Of a stretch of 62,497 bases of DNA, positions 52,703 to 61,519 are shown in pieces. The notes under the pieces are model-generated. The model had not been told where the DNA came from. It was given only the letters and a program-made list of their open reading frames with translations, and made no database searches. Within the stretch, counting starts at the first letter, position 1. The number at the start of each line of letters is the position of its first letter. Source of the stretch: JAXHUM01 sp034189325 (GTDB lineage: Bacteria; Desulfobacterota; DSM-4660; Desulfatiglandales; Desulfatiglandaceae); NCBI GenBank assembly GCA_034189325.1, contig JAXHUM010000045.1:1-62497 (forward strand). The letters run 5' to 3'. The position numbers and the translations under genes are program-made.

Positions 52703-54025
52703 ATGGTTTCTCGTTGTCTATTAATTCTCCTCGATGGTTTAGGGGATCGAAGCTGCCCCGTCCTAGCAAATCGAACGCCTTTACAGGCGGCTCGCACTCC
52801 GAACCTGGACAGGCTCGCCCGCTTGGGGGCAAATGGTCTTTTTCATGCTGCTAGGCCTGGAATCGTCCTCCCGAGTGAGAATGCCCACTTCCATATGTTC
52901 GGGTACAAGGCGCAAGAATTCCCCGGTCGTGGTCTCTTTGAAGCCTTAGGGGCCGGTATCCCGGCGACACATGATGATGTCTTTGTTCTGGCCCATATGG
53001 TCACTCTAAAACAGCAGAAAGGCCATTTAAAGGTGATGTTTGAGCATCCTAAGGCCCCAGAGGAAGAGTGCACAGCCCTGGCAAGGGCCATACAGAGTCT
53101 TACATGGAATAACATTGACTTTCGTTTTACCCAGACCCATGGTCCTGACGGTATTGTCAGGCTGAAGGGCCGGGGCTCACCCCGGATCACCGATTCCGAT
53201 CCCATGGCTGAGGGCCAACCCCTTCTTGAGGTCAGGCCGGTGATCAGCGATGAACAGGATGAGAACGCTGTTGAGACTGCCGAGGCCCTGAACGGGTATC
53301 TACGCTGGTGCTACGAAAGATTGGAGGGCCATCCGATTAATATCAAAAGGGCGCAACAGGGGGCCCCTCCTCTTAATGGACTGGTCACGCAGCGGGCAGG
53401 GGCTTGGCGCCTGGTGGAACCTTTCACTCAACGGTGGGGGCTCAAAGCCATGACGATTGCTTCAGGTCTCATTTATTGGGGCCTGGGAGAGTTCCTCGGT
53501 TTTGATGTCCACAAGGTGAGTGACACCCAAGATCCCGGCTCTGATTTGGCGGAACGCCTGAGAATGGCTCATGCCCGACAGGGGGATTATCAGTTCATGC
53601 ATGTACACACAAAAGCGCCGGACGCCGCGGCTCATACCAAAGATCCTTATTTAAAACTCAAGACCCTCGAGAGTCTGGATGAAGGAATTGGGAGGGTGAT
53701 CGATCGATTTCTCGACGATAAGGAAACAATCATCATTGTCACATCAGATCATTCAACACCCAGCATAGGCCCACTCATCCATTCAGGTGAGCCGGTTCCT
53801 ATGACGGTTGTGGGGCCTGGCGTATGGCAGGATCAGGTTCAATACTTCGACGAGATACATTGTGCCGGCGGGGCCTTGGGACAGATCACAGGAGGTGATT
53901 TCATGCCGATGGTACTCAACTATCTTGATCGAGCCAAGCTTCGAGGCATCATGGATACCCCAATAGACCAGCCCTACTGGCCGGGCTGTCGAAGACCATT
54001 GGTTTTGGATATTGAAAATGATTAA
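52703..54025 (+). CDS. Archaeal-type cofactor-independent phosphoglycerate mutase / alkaline phosphatase superfamily protein
   Basis: 440 residues. Metal sites of the superfamily are visible: ILLDGLGDRS at the N-terminus, PSENAHFHMFGYKAQEFPGR with the nucleophile Ser region, the HVHTKAPDAAAHTKDP His/Asp group and the ITIVTSDHSTPS-like VTSDHSTPSIG near residue 355. The arrangement follows ApgM of archaea; phosphoglycerate mutase is the parsimonious function, but other phosphotransfer reactions are possible because the nucleophile context PSEN differs from the usual. It overlaps the next gene by 8 bases. Confidence 0.82.
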   Translation: MVSRCLLILLDGLGDRSCPVLANRTPLQAARTPNLDRLARLGANGLFHAARPGIVLPSENAHFHMFGYKAQEFPGRGLFEALGAGIPATHDDVFVLAHMVTLKQQKGHLKVMFEHPKAPEEECTALARAIQSLTWNNIDFRFTQTHGPDGIVRLKGRGSPRITDSDPMAEGQPLLEVRPVISDEQDENAVETAEALNGYLRWCYERLEGHPINIKRAQQGAPPLNGLVTQRAGAWRLVEPFTQRWGLKAMTIASGLIYWGLGEFLGFDVHKVSDTQDPGSDLAERLRMAHARQGDYQFMHVHTKAPDAAAHTKDPYLKLKTLESLDEGIGRVIDRFLDDKETIIIVTSDHSTPSIGPLIHSGEPVPMTVVGPGVWQDQVQYFDEIHCAGGALGQITGGDFMPMVLNYLDRAKLRGIMDTPIDQPYWPGCRRPLVLDIEND

Positions 54026-54566
54026 GACCGGTGTCATACATGGCCGCTTTCAACTGGTCCATAACGATCATATGAAATATTTGCTGGCCGGAAAAGAAAG
54101 ATGCAAGCACCTGGTGGTGGGCATTACCAATCCGGATCCTGAAAAAACCAGGCCCGAGGCCGCTGATCCGGCTCGGAGCGAGGCAACGGCCAATCCCTTC
54201 ACTTACTATGAGCGTTATTGCATGGTTCGAGCTGCCTTGACTGGGGAAGGAGTCGACCTGGAAGAGTTTTCCATTGTCCCCTTCCCCATCAATCTCCCAA
54301 AATTATACAAATACTACGTGCCTCTTGACGGCACCTTTTTTATGACAATCTACGATAATTGGGGCGAAAAGAAGCGTCGAATGTTTGAGGCTTTGGGTTT
54401 GACGATCGAGGTCTTGTGGCAAAGGCCCCTCTCTTTGAAAGGACTATCATCGACAGACATTCGCCGAAAAATCATCTCTTTAGAGCCCTGGGAGCATCTA
54501 GTCCCCCGGGCGATTGTACAGGTTATGGAGGCATTGGATCTTATCAAACGTCTGCAATCCGAATAG
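54018..54566 (+). CDS. NadM-like nicotinamide-nucleotide adenylyltransferase
   Basis: 182 residues from ATG 54018, overlapping the previous stop. HIGH-type start GVIHGRFQLVHNDHMKYL, LVVGITNPDP, and the GLSSTDIRRKI motif, all of the cytidylyltransferase-like superfamily; the overall pattern suits NadM. The H-x-G-H reads H-N-D-H, so the second motif His is kept but the Gly is not. Its 3' 240 bases plus 87 bases downstream are duplicated at 60364. Confidence 0.85.
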   Translation: MIKTGVIHGRFQLVHNDHMKYLLAGKERCKHLVVGITNPDPEKTRPEAADPARSEATANPFTYYERYCMVRAALTGEGVDLEEFSIVPFPINLPKLYKYYVPLDGTFFMTIYDNWGEKKRRMFEALGLTIEVLWQRPLSLKGLSSTDIRRKIISLEPWEHLVPRAIVQVMEALDLIKRLQSE

Positions 54567-54653
54567 AGACCAGAATCCCGAGGGTCGGACCTTATTGGTT
54601 CTCTCAAAAGCCTGTCCCAACAAAAACAGTTTCCTATACTGAGTGGCCGGGTA
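54325..54653 (+). repeat. Left copy of a 328-bp direct repeat
   Basis: Runs from TTGACGGCACC inside the NadM-like gene through its stop to GGCCGGGTA. The right copy (60364-60691) appears identical except that it has one fewer T in the run after GGCACC. The two copies bracket the thiolase-to-PPTase block. Confidence 0.93.
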
Positions 54654-55220
54654 AGTTGACTTATAATGGACTATTTTCCACGTATGACAATTTTTCCCCT
54701 AAAAGTCTTTTAAGGACGCGGGGCACTTTCCAAAGAAGTAGGGCGACCTCAAAAGATGAATCACGCCTCGAATTACTGAATTTCCCCATGAATAATTGTG
54801 CTTTACATATTGTAAAAATTCCTGACATCTTTGCTGACATTTTTGCCCTTAGACCATCTATACAATAGCGAAATGTGGTCAAGGAATTTAATCCGATAAG
54901 ATGTTGCCCGCAGTTTCGATTCACCAAACTCTGTTAAGAGAAAATATGAGGAAGAGGCTGAATGAACAACATCTTTTGCCATCCATCATTTATCCCTTCG
55001 CCCTCCAAAGAAAGACATTAATTCCCATTTCCGTTTAATAGTACGGTCCAAAGCTTATCATAGGTATGTTTATTGCTTTTTCCATTTATGAAATGCTTTG
55101 ACAAAAAGTCACCTAACAACACAACGACAATTGTTGAAAAGATCCATTGCTTATGAACGCTCGCATTATCAGCCTAACAACCAACTTTGTTGCCTTATGA
55201 ATTAGAAAGGAGGACCAATA
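54654..55220. other. Left margin of the bracketed block, no gene seen
   Basis: About 570 bases, notably AT-rich, with no credible coding sequence. It should contain the promoter for the thiolase operon. AGAAAGGAGGACCAATA is the ribosome site of the thiolase gene at its end. Confidence 0.45.
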
Positions 55221-56513
55221 ATGATTACTAATATCGGTGACTTAAACCGTGATGTGTCGATTATAGGGGTCGGATGCACTCCATTTGGAAACGTCCTTGA
55301 GACTCCTGAAATCAAGGGTATGACCGAAAGAGAATTATTTGCCTGGGCAGCCATGGAAGCCATGGAAGATGCTGGGCTTGAAGCCAGTGAGGTGGATGCC
55401 TTTTACATTGCTCAATGCATGCCGGAGACCCTCTCACATAGTTTTGGCGCCTACGCCATGGTCGCGGATTGGATCGGGATGCGCAACAAACCAGGCTTCC
55501 ACCATGAAACCGCGTGCTCTTCAACTAACACCGGACTGAGGCATGCTGTGATAGATGTGGCTTCCGGGGCCCATGACATAGTTCTATCAGGTGGTATCGA
55601 GATTACTAACAGCTATCCAATGGAAGGCAAACCCCCACATATGCGTAAGGCGTTGGATCAGGGGGAACTCTGGTATCGGACGAACTACGGCGCTGATCAG
55701 GCATATTGGTACCCTGGGGGAATGTCAGTGGGGTCTCTGTGTGATTTTGCCTGCATGAATTACGCTAAAAAATACGGCTTGACCCTAGACCAGATGGATC
55801 AGGCTTTAAGCGCCGCTTCCATAAGTAACCGGCGTAACGCAGTCAGGAATCCCTTGGCCACCTTGGCCCTCAAGGAGCTGGCCGAGGAGGCCGTGGAACA
55901 TGGTTTCAATAACCTCGACGAGTACATGAAGTCCAACTTTGACCCGAAATTGGGGACAATCATGCGGGCCTTCCATGCAGCTACCCCGGTAGATGGCGCG
56001 TCCGCCTTAATAGTGTGTCCTACATCGATGGCTGGAAGTTTTACCGACTTTCCTATCGACGTCATCGGGTTCGGTTCATCCACAGGCATTCCTTACCACG
56101 AAGTAAACGCTGTTTTGGATTTGGACAAAGAAGCCTTTGCCCAAGCATACAAAATGGCCGGGATCAACCCCTATAAAGATATTGACTACATGCACGTTCA
56201 TGATTGCATGGTCAACACTCACTTCACAACAACCGAGGTCGGAGGTTATTTTCGTCCGGGCGAGGCTTGGGGCGCGATTATCGAAGGACGCACCGCTTTT
56301 GATGGTGACAAACCTATTAGCACGACCGGTGGACGTACATGGATGGGACATGCTTGGTCCGCTTCGGCCGGGGCCGAAATTACTGAGGCAGTCCGTCAGA
56401 TGAGGGGGCTGTGCGGCAACAGACAGATTAACCCCAAGCCTAAGGTAAGTGTTGTCCATAACTTGGGGCATGGGCTTCACTGTAATGTCACCGTGTTACG
56501 TGCGCAGGCATAA
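55221..56513 (+). CDS. Thiolase-family protein of the SCP2/BbsB type
   Basis: 430 residues. Nucleophile Cys99 lies in HHETACSSTNTGLRHA; further motifs are IVLSGGIEITNSYP, the HVHDCMVNTHFTTTEVGGYF segment that replaces the NEAFA motif of classical thiolases, TTGGRTWMGHAWSASAGAEI (His of the GHP motif) and NLGHGLHCNV at the C-terminus. Such thiolases act with a DUF35 Zn-ribbon/OB partner, as BbsAB does in benzylsuccinate degradation and as in archaeal acetoacetyl-CoA thiolase. It could cleave or form a 3-ketoacyl thioester. First gene of the bracketed operon. Confidence 0.88.
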   Translation: MITNIGDLNRDVSIIGVGCTPFGNVLETPEIKGMTERELFAWAAMEAMEDAGLEASEVDAFYIAQCMPETLSHSFGAYAMVADWIGMRNKPGFHHETACSSTNTGLRHAVIDVASGAHDIVLSGGIEITNSYPMEGKPPHMRKALDQGELWYRTNYGADQAYWYPGGMSVGSLCDFACMNYAKKYGLTLDQMDQALSAASISNRRNAVRNPLATLALKELAEEAVEHGFNNLDEYMKSNFDPKLGTIMRAFHAATPVDGASALIVCPTSMAGSFTDFPIDVIGFGSSTGIPYHEVNAVLDLDKEAFAQAYKMAGINPYKDIDYMHVHDCMVNTHFTTTEVGGYFRPGEAWGAIIEGRTAFDGDKPISTTGGRTWMGHAWSASAGAEITEAVRQMRGLCGNRQINPKPKVSVVHNLGHGLHCNVTVLRAQA

Positions 56514-56527
56514 GGAGGGATTAAAAA

Positions 56528-56926
56528 ATGATACAAATGCAACCAGTTGTCAAAAAATGGTATGACTTCTTTGAGGAAGGCAAAGTCATGGGTCTCAAGT
56601 GTACAAGGTGCGGATCGTTCGAGTTTCCTCCTGTGACTGTCTGCAACAACTGCTCAGGAACCGACTTGACCTGGGTGGAAATGAGCGGCAAGGGCAAATT
56701 GGTGAATTTCACCCTGAATCAATATCCAGATCCGCCTTTTGCCGAATTTGCACCTTTCTTCTATGGTACGGTTATTCTGGATGAAGGCCCCTCTTATGCT
56801 TCCATGGTTTTGGGTATTGAACAGGGCAAGGAGGCAGAGCTATTCCAGAGTTTACCTGTTGACGTTACGTCCGAAATCCAACAAAGGGAAGGGTACAAAT
56901 TTATAGTGTTCCGGGTTAAGGAGTAG
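56528..56926 (+). CDS. DUF35 zinc-ribbon/OB-fold acyl-CoA-binding partner protein
   Basis: 132 residues beginning 14 bases after the thiolase stop (GGAGGGATT before the ATG). Zinc ribbon CTRCGSFEFPPVTVCNNC at about 25-43, then an OB fold (KLVNFTLNQYPDPPFAEFAP, YGTVILDEGPSYASMVLGIE). Proteins of this kind pair one-to-one with thiolases or HMG-CoA synthases and form stable complexes, so it is the dedicated partner of the preceding thiolase. Confidence 0.9.
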   Translation: MIQMQPVVKKWYDFFEEGKVMGLKCTRCGSFEFPPVTVCNNCSGTDLTWVEMSGKGKLVNFTLNQYPDPPFAEFAPFFYGTVILDEGPSYASMVLGIEQGKEAELFQSLPVDVTSEIQQREGYKFIVFRVKE

Positions 56927-56950
56927 CGATTGTGTCACGATAAGCGATTG

Positions 56951-57003
56951 TCCGGGCTGAAGCCCAAGGGATTCAGCCCGGCGGACAAAAGCATATGCTT
57001 TTG
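56951..57003. promoter_or_regulatory. Two inverted repeats between the DUF35 and pta genes
   Basis: A hairpin CCGGGCTGAA/TTCAGCCCGG (56952-56981, 10-base loop), extended by TCC/GGA, is directly followed by the perfect palindrome CAAAAGCATATGCTTTTG at 56986-57003. The pair divides the operon into thiolase-DUF35 and pta-ackA-ACP parts; it could terminate, process or regulate the transcript. The rest of the 228-base spacer shows no gene. Confidence 0.55.
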
Positions 57004-57154
57004 GCACCGCGGGGAAAATCTATATCCAGGTCAACGGACTGGGCCTCGAAAAAAAATCGGGCACAGCAAACCATGCTCATTTCCTATTTTACTGCTGATG
57101 GCTTGAGGCCGGAGTGGTTCCAGTACCAGACAAAAAGAGGAAAGAAAGATTACC

Positions 57155-58147
57155 ATGGGAATTATGTTGGAGTTAGAAAAAAGGGCCAAAAGTTCTCCTT
57201 GCAAGGTAGTCTTTCCCGAGGGGGAAGATGAAAAAATTATTAGAGCGGCAACACTCGCCGCCCGGGAAGGAATTGCGTTCCCGATTTTGCTAGGCAAGAC
57301 TGACGAGATAGAGGCCAGGGCCGCTCAGTGTAACGTTAACATGGCGGATATCGATATCATTGACCCTGCTGATTCACCTAAGCTGGACACCTATGTGAAA
57401 GAGTACTGTGAGATGAGGGAGATGCCTGAAGGTGCCGCTCTCAGAATTCTCAGGAAGCCCCTCTACTTAGGGGCGATGATGGTTAGAGTAGGTGATGCCG
57501 ACGCAATCGTGGCAGGAATAGCCAATCCCACCGAAGAGGTGATAATGGCCAGCGAATTAATCATTGGCATGCAGAAGGGGGTATCAACTGCATCGAGTCT
57601 CATGTTAATGGATATCCCAGGGTACGAAGGGTTGGAAGGAAGCCTCTTGGTCTTCTCGGACCCGGCGGTTAACCCTGACCCGACGTCCGAGCAACTGGCC
57701 GATATCGCTATTGCCAGCGCCAGGAGCGCGCAGGATCTGCTGGGATGGGAACCGCGAGTGGCCTTACTCTCCTTTTCAACCAAAGGAAGTGCTATTCATC
57801 CTCTCGTGGACAGGGTTGTCCAAGCATACAACCTGACAAAAGAGCGTCAGCCTAGTCTACTAATCGACGGTGAATTGCAGGCTGATTCGGCTATTGTCCC
57901 CGTGGTGGCTCAACAGAAAGTCAAAGGGACCAGCGCCGTGGCCGGCAGGGCTAATATTCTTATCTTTCCTGACCTGAACGCGGGAAATATCGCCTACAAG
58001 CTTGTTCAAAGACTCGCCAAGGCCGAAGCTTATGGTCCGCTTTTGCAGGGTTTTGCCAAACCTGTAAGCGACCTCTCTAGGGGGGCGACGGTCGAGGATA
58101 TAGTGGGCGCGATTACCATGGTGGTCGTCCGGGCACAAGCACAATGA
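57155..58147 (+). CDS. pta: Phosphate acetyltransferase
   Basis: 330 residues, the short Pta form. Motifs: VVFPEGEDEKIIRAATLAAR, DAIVAGIANPTEEVIMASEL, VFSDPAVNPDPTSEQLADIA, VALLSFSTKGSA, and NILIFPDLNAGNIAYKLVQR. It interconverts acetyl-CoA and acetyl phosphate. Phosphate butyryltransferase is related but the NPDPT and FPDLNAGN signatures favour Pta. The stop overlaps the acetate kinase start by 4 bases. Confidence 0.93.
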   Translation: MGIMLELEKRAKSSPCKVVFPEGEDEKIIRAATLAAREGIAFPILLGKTDEIEARAAQCNVNMADIDIIDPADSPKLDTYVKEYCEMREMPEGAALRILRKPLYLGAMMVRVGDADAIVAGIANPTEEVIMASELIIGMQKGVSTASSLMLMDIPGYEGLEGSLLVFSDPAVNPDPTSEQLADIAIASARSAQDLLGWEPRVALLSFSTKGSAIHPLVDRVVQAYNLTKERQPSLLIDGELQADSAIVPVVAQQKVKGTSAVAGRANILIFPDLNAGNIAYKLVQRLAKAEAYGPLLQGFAKPVSDLSRGATVEDIVGAITMVVVRAQAQ

Positions 58148-59346
58148 AAGTACTTGTCATAAATTGCGGAAGTTCATCGATTAAGTATGAACTTTATGAA
58201 GCTGAGACAGGGCAAGCTCTTGCCAAAGGGATTGTCGGCTGTATAGGAGAAAAAAACTCCTTTATCAGACAGGATACCAGGGGACGGGAGATACGGAGGC
58301 AGGTCTCTGTCTCCAACCATGGAGAGAGTTTTGAACTGATTTTCGAAAACCTTACAAATCGGCAAAACGGCGTGCTCCGAGACATTTCAGAGATATCAGC
58401 AGTTGGGCACAGAGCAGTACATGGAGCCGATACTTTTATTGAGTCTACGCTTATCAATGAGGATGTCATTAGAAAACTGGAGGAATGCATTCTATTGGCC
58501 CCGCTTCATAACCCGCCAAACCTACTCGGAATTCAAGAATCGAGGAAGATTCTGCCCAGCATTCCTCACGTTGCGGTTTTCGACACGGCCTTTCACCAGA
58601 CAATGCCGCCGAAAACCTATCTCTATCCCTTACCAGGGGAGTACTACCAGTCGTTTAAGGTAAGAAGATATGGGTTTCACGGAACATCGTGCCGATATGT
58701 AAGCCAAAAGGCCGCCAGTGCCTTGGGAAAGCCCCTAGAAGAACTCAGGATGATCATATGTCACTTGGGCAACGGCGTTACTGTTACAGCCGTAGACGGT
58801 GGCAAGTCATTAGATACTAGTATGGGTCTCACACCTTTAGAGGGGCCGATGATGGGAACGAGGTCCGGTGATATTGACGCGGGGGTCATTTTTTTCCTAC
58901 ACAGACAAGTTGGTCTCAGCGTTGACCATATAGATAATATTCTCAACAGGGAGAGCGGTCTGCTGGCAGTATCGACCGTCAGCAACAACATGGAAGAAAT
59001 CACCGAAGAAGCTAAAAAAGGAAACGAGCATTGCCAGCTTGCGATGGAGATGTTTGTCTATCGTGTAAAAAAATATATTGGAGCCTATGCAGCTGCTTTA
59101 GAAGGACTCGAGAGCTTGGTCTTTACAGCAGGAATCGGCGAAAACTCCCCTATCATCCGGGCAATGATATGCGAAGGGCTGGAGTTTTTGGGACTAAAGT
59201 TAGACAAAGCAATAAATAAAGATACTTTGGGCGTCGAACGAATTATAAGTTCGTCGGATTCACGGGTAAGCATTGTTGTCGTACCGACCAATGAGGAACT
59301 GATGATCTTTTATGATACCCTGAAAGTGGCTGGTTTGAACCCATGA
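58144..59346 (+). CDS. ackA: Acetate kinase
   Basis: 400 residues. ASKHA kinase landmarks: VLVINCGSSSIKYELY, VGHRAVHGADTF, VFDTAFHQTMPPKTYLYPLP, YGFHGTSCRYVSQKA, ICHLGNGVTVTAVDGGKSLD, PMMGTRSGDIDAGVIF and VFTAGIGENSPIIR. With Pta it makes ATP from acetyl-CoA via acetyl phosphate, or activates acetate in the reverse sense. Propionate kinase activity cannot be excluded. Confidence 0.94.
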   Translation: MKVLVINCGSSSIKYELYEAETGQALAKGIVGCIGEKNSFIRQDTRGREIRRQVSVSNHGESFELIFENLTNRQNGVLRDISEISAVGHRAVHGADTFIESTLINEDVIRKLEECILLAPLHNPPNLLGIQESRKILPSIPHVAVFDTAFHQTMPPKTYLYPLPGEYYQSFKVRRYGFHGTSCRYVSQKAASALGKPLEELRMIICHLGNGVTVTAVDGGKSLDTSMGLTPLEGPMMGTRSGDIDAGVIFFLHRQVGLSVDHIDNILNRESGLLAVSTVSNNMEEITEEAKKGNEHCQLAMEMFVYRVKKYIGAYAAALEGLESLVFTAGIGENSPIIRAMICEGLEFLGLKLDKAINKDTLGVERIISSSDSRVSIVVVPTNEELMIFYDTLKVAGLNP

Positions 59347-59394
59347 AAAAGACGGATCCAAAACACAAAAAGATGTTTAAGGAGATGAAAGCCA

Positions 59395-59643
59395 ATGTCT
59401 GATGATAAATTGATTGAAGAAAGAACTATGAAATGCGTCGCGAAAGTGTTTCACAAGGATACATCGCAAGTGGGCCGGGAAACTCGTTTTGTTGAAGATC
59501 TCTTTGCCAAGTCGATAAATATCATAGAGCTTTCAGCCCTATTGGAGAATGAATTCGATATCGAGATTCCAGGCGCTGAAGCCAGAAAAAATAAGACGGT
59601 GGGTGAGGCCATTGAACTCATTGAAAGACTGCTTCAAAAATGA
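59395..59643 (+). CDS. Acyl carrier protein-like protein
   Basis: 82 residues. Sequence pattern of a discrete ACP: acidic helical protein with RFVEDLFAKSINIIELSALL, in which the Ser of AKS occupies the phosphopantetheine position although the usual DSL is AKS, then EFDIEIPGAEARKNKTVGEA. GGAGATGAAAGCC precedes the ATG. The gene follows ackA by about 48 bases and is followed by a phosphopantetheinyl transferase, so it is probably converted to holo-ACP by that neighbour. Confidence 0.85.
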   Translation: MSDDKLIEERTMKCVAKVFHKDTSQVGRETRFVEDLFAKSINIIELSALLENEFDIEIPGAEARKNKTVGEAIELIERLLQK

Positions 59644-59767
59644 GCTTATTGCCGCGAGAGTCAGAGCTCTTCTGCCGGTGACGTCAGGCCTTTAAGATGA
59701 AACCATTTAAATCATATGAGGATTTGAAGGCTGTACCCGATTTTATTAATGTATAGGGTTGACTCTC

Positions 59768-60367
59768 ATGGATCTTATTTATCCAGTTATACTTCCTGTT
59801 CCCGAAGACAACAAACATCTCGTCGGTCGGGATCGTCTAGCTTATTTGAGCAGTCTGGCCAGAGAAGCCGTTCAAATTTCAGCTCGCAAGCGTGGAATTA
59901 TTATACGATCCTTTTTAAAAAACAAAAATGGGGCACCCCTGCCCTTTGGCGATAATTATTGGTCAGTAACCCATCAGCTTCAATATACGGGAGGGATAGT
60001 ATCGCCGATGAGGGTTGGTATCGATATCGAGAAAATCAGGCCGGTTTCCAGGTTACTGTTCATGAAAACAGCATCCAAAGGAGAATGGGGGCTGTGGGGT
60101 AAGACGACGTTAAGGAATTTCTTTTGCTGCTGGACTTCAAAGGAAGCGATCCTCAAGGCGATCGGCACAGGAACAGAAGACCTCCTACTCTGCCGTCTTA
60201 TTCAGGTCATTGACAAGAACCATCTCTGCTTTTCTTACCAAGGAAAGGAGTATCTCGTTGAAAACACGTTTTTTGATGGGCATGTTGCATCGGTGGTTAA
60301 AGACTCGCTCCATGTTAGATGGCAATTCATAGCAGATGCCTGCCATCCTGGGAGTTCCCCACTTTGA
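59768..60367 (+). CDS. 4'-phosphopantetheinyl transferase (Sfp/AcpT-like)
   Basis: 199 residues from ATG 59768. The Mg/CoA-binding motif is VGIDIEKIRPVSRL and the catalytic segment is FFCCWTSKEAILKAIGTG. The N-terminal half is shorter than in Sfp. Its stop codon TGA (60365-60367) lies inside the right direct repeat, so the last residues may have been set by the rearrangement that created the repeat. Its expected substrate is the adjacent ACP. Confidence 0.85.
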   Translation: MDLIYPVILPVPEDNKHLVGRDRLAYLSSLAREAVQISARKRGIIIRSFLKNKNGAPLPFGDNYWSVTHQLQYTGGIVSPMRVGIDIEKIRPVSRLLFMKTASKGEWGLWGKTTLRNFFCCWTSKEAILKAIGTGTEDLLLCRLIQVIDKNHLCFSYQGKEYLVENTFFDGHVASVVKDSLHVRWQFIADACHPGSSPL

Positions 60368-60691
60368 CGGCACCTTTTTATGACAATCTACGATAATTGG
60401 GGCGAAAAGAAGCGTCGAATGTTTGAGGCTTTGGGTTTGACGATCGAGGTCTTGTGGCAAAGGCCCCTCTCTTTGAAAGGACTATCATCGACAGACATTC
60501 GCCGAAAAATCATCTCTTTAGAGCCCTGGGAGCATCTAGTCCCCCGGGCGATTGTACAGGTTATGGAGGCATTGGATCTTATCAAACGTCTGCAATCCGA
60601 ATAGAGACCAGAATCCCGAGGGTCGGACCTTATTGGTTCTCTCAAAAGCCTGTCCCAACAAAAACAGTTTCCTATACTGAGTGGCCGGGTA
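60364..60691 (+). repeat. Right copy of the 328-bp direct repeat (3' fragment of the nadM-like gene)
   Basis: Carries the last 75 codons of the NadM-like protein (TIYDNWGEKKRRMFEALGLT to its stop) without a start, followed by the same 87 bases of 3' flank as at 54567-54653. One T is missing relative to the left copy. No functional product is expected. Confidence 0.93.
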
Positions 60692-60709
60692 GGCTGAAGC
60701 GAACGAGAC

Positions 60710-61273
60710 CTAATTCAGAGAATCATCCTTCCAGTACTTTGTCCCTTTGACCGTGGCCTGAAGCGCCAATCCGCTTTCGGTTAATTGATAGATCGTAATG
60801 TTATCCAGCAGGACTTCTCCACCCACGGCCCCGCCTTTATCACTCGCTTTGGCAGCGGCGTCGGCATGCCCGCCGAACTGCCATCCACTGTAAATAAACT
60901 TGTTCAATGTATTTTTGTCGTTGAAGATGAATACGGCGCGAAAATCTTTGGCGCCCAATCCCAGGCCTATGCCGAATTCACCCATTTTCATATAGGTATG
61001 TTTGCCGGTTACACTGTCTTTAACAACACCATAACCACCTCCGAAACTGGCGAAAATGATGTGAACATTGGCATTGCTGAAGACTCCGTATCCCGGCGCC
61101 TTTTCGACTTGGGATTGCGCTGACGGCCGAATTTTGTAAAGATCCGACAGGGTTTTGTTTTTCATTTCCAAGATCGCCTGCCGTTTATCCTGGGGGGTCC
61201 TGCCCTTGGTTGTCGCACAACCTATAGATAAAATAACAAGAAGACAGAGTCCAATTCTAGAAAGCTTCATCAT
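60710..61273 (-). CDS. SYLF/YSC84-like lipoprotein
   Basis: 187 residues. Lipoprotein signal peptide with lipobox LSIGC near residue 19. The SYLF domain shows APGYGVFSNANVHIIFASFG, TYMKMGEFGIGLGLGAKDFR and KGGAVGGEVLLDNITIYQLT. Related domains bind lipids or phosphoinositides in eukaryotes; bacterial ones are outer-membrane-associated of unclear role. It is convergent to the repeat at 60364. Confidence 0.88.
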   Translation of the reverse strand: MMKLSRIGLCLLVILSIGCATTKGRTPQDKRQAILEMKNKTLSDLYKIRPSAQSQVEKAPGYGVFSNANVHIIFASFGGGYGVVKDSVTGKHTYMKMGEFGIGLGLGAKDFRAVFIFNDKNTLNKFIYSGWQFGGHADAAAKASDKGGAVGGEVLLDNITIYQLTESGLALQATVKGTKYWKDDSLN

Positions 61274-61519
61274 CTCTCCTCCGTTTAAAATTTGATGGAC
61301 CTTAAAACCCGACTATCGATCTATTGCGCAAAATACTTCAGGTACAAACAGAGGCTTATGTATCGTTTCATTTATTCGTTTGTTGGTTATGATGCCTATT
61401 CCAGTTCCTTGTGTTCGTCTTTATACTCCGATGTCGAGTTAAGAATAGGCACTGTCCCTCGAAAGGCGTGAGGCAGTAAATTCTTCCGAGATCTTTTCTT
61501 CTTTATTGTGATAACGGCC

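Noticed and set aside
52703..54025. Reading the 440-residue protein as a sulfatase or alkaline phosphatase
   Set aside because: The spacing of LLDGLGD, AHFHMFGY...GRG.FEALGAG and SDHSTPS fits archaeal-type phosphoglycerate mutase better; there is no signal peptide.
56995..57231. 78-residue plus-strand frame overlapping the start of pta
   Set aside because: It overlaps pta out of frame, has no ribosome site and no recognisable sequence.
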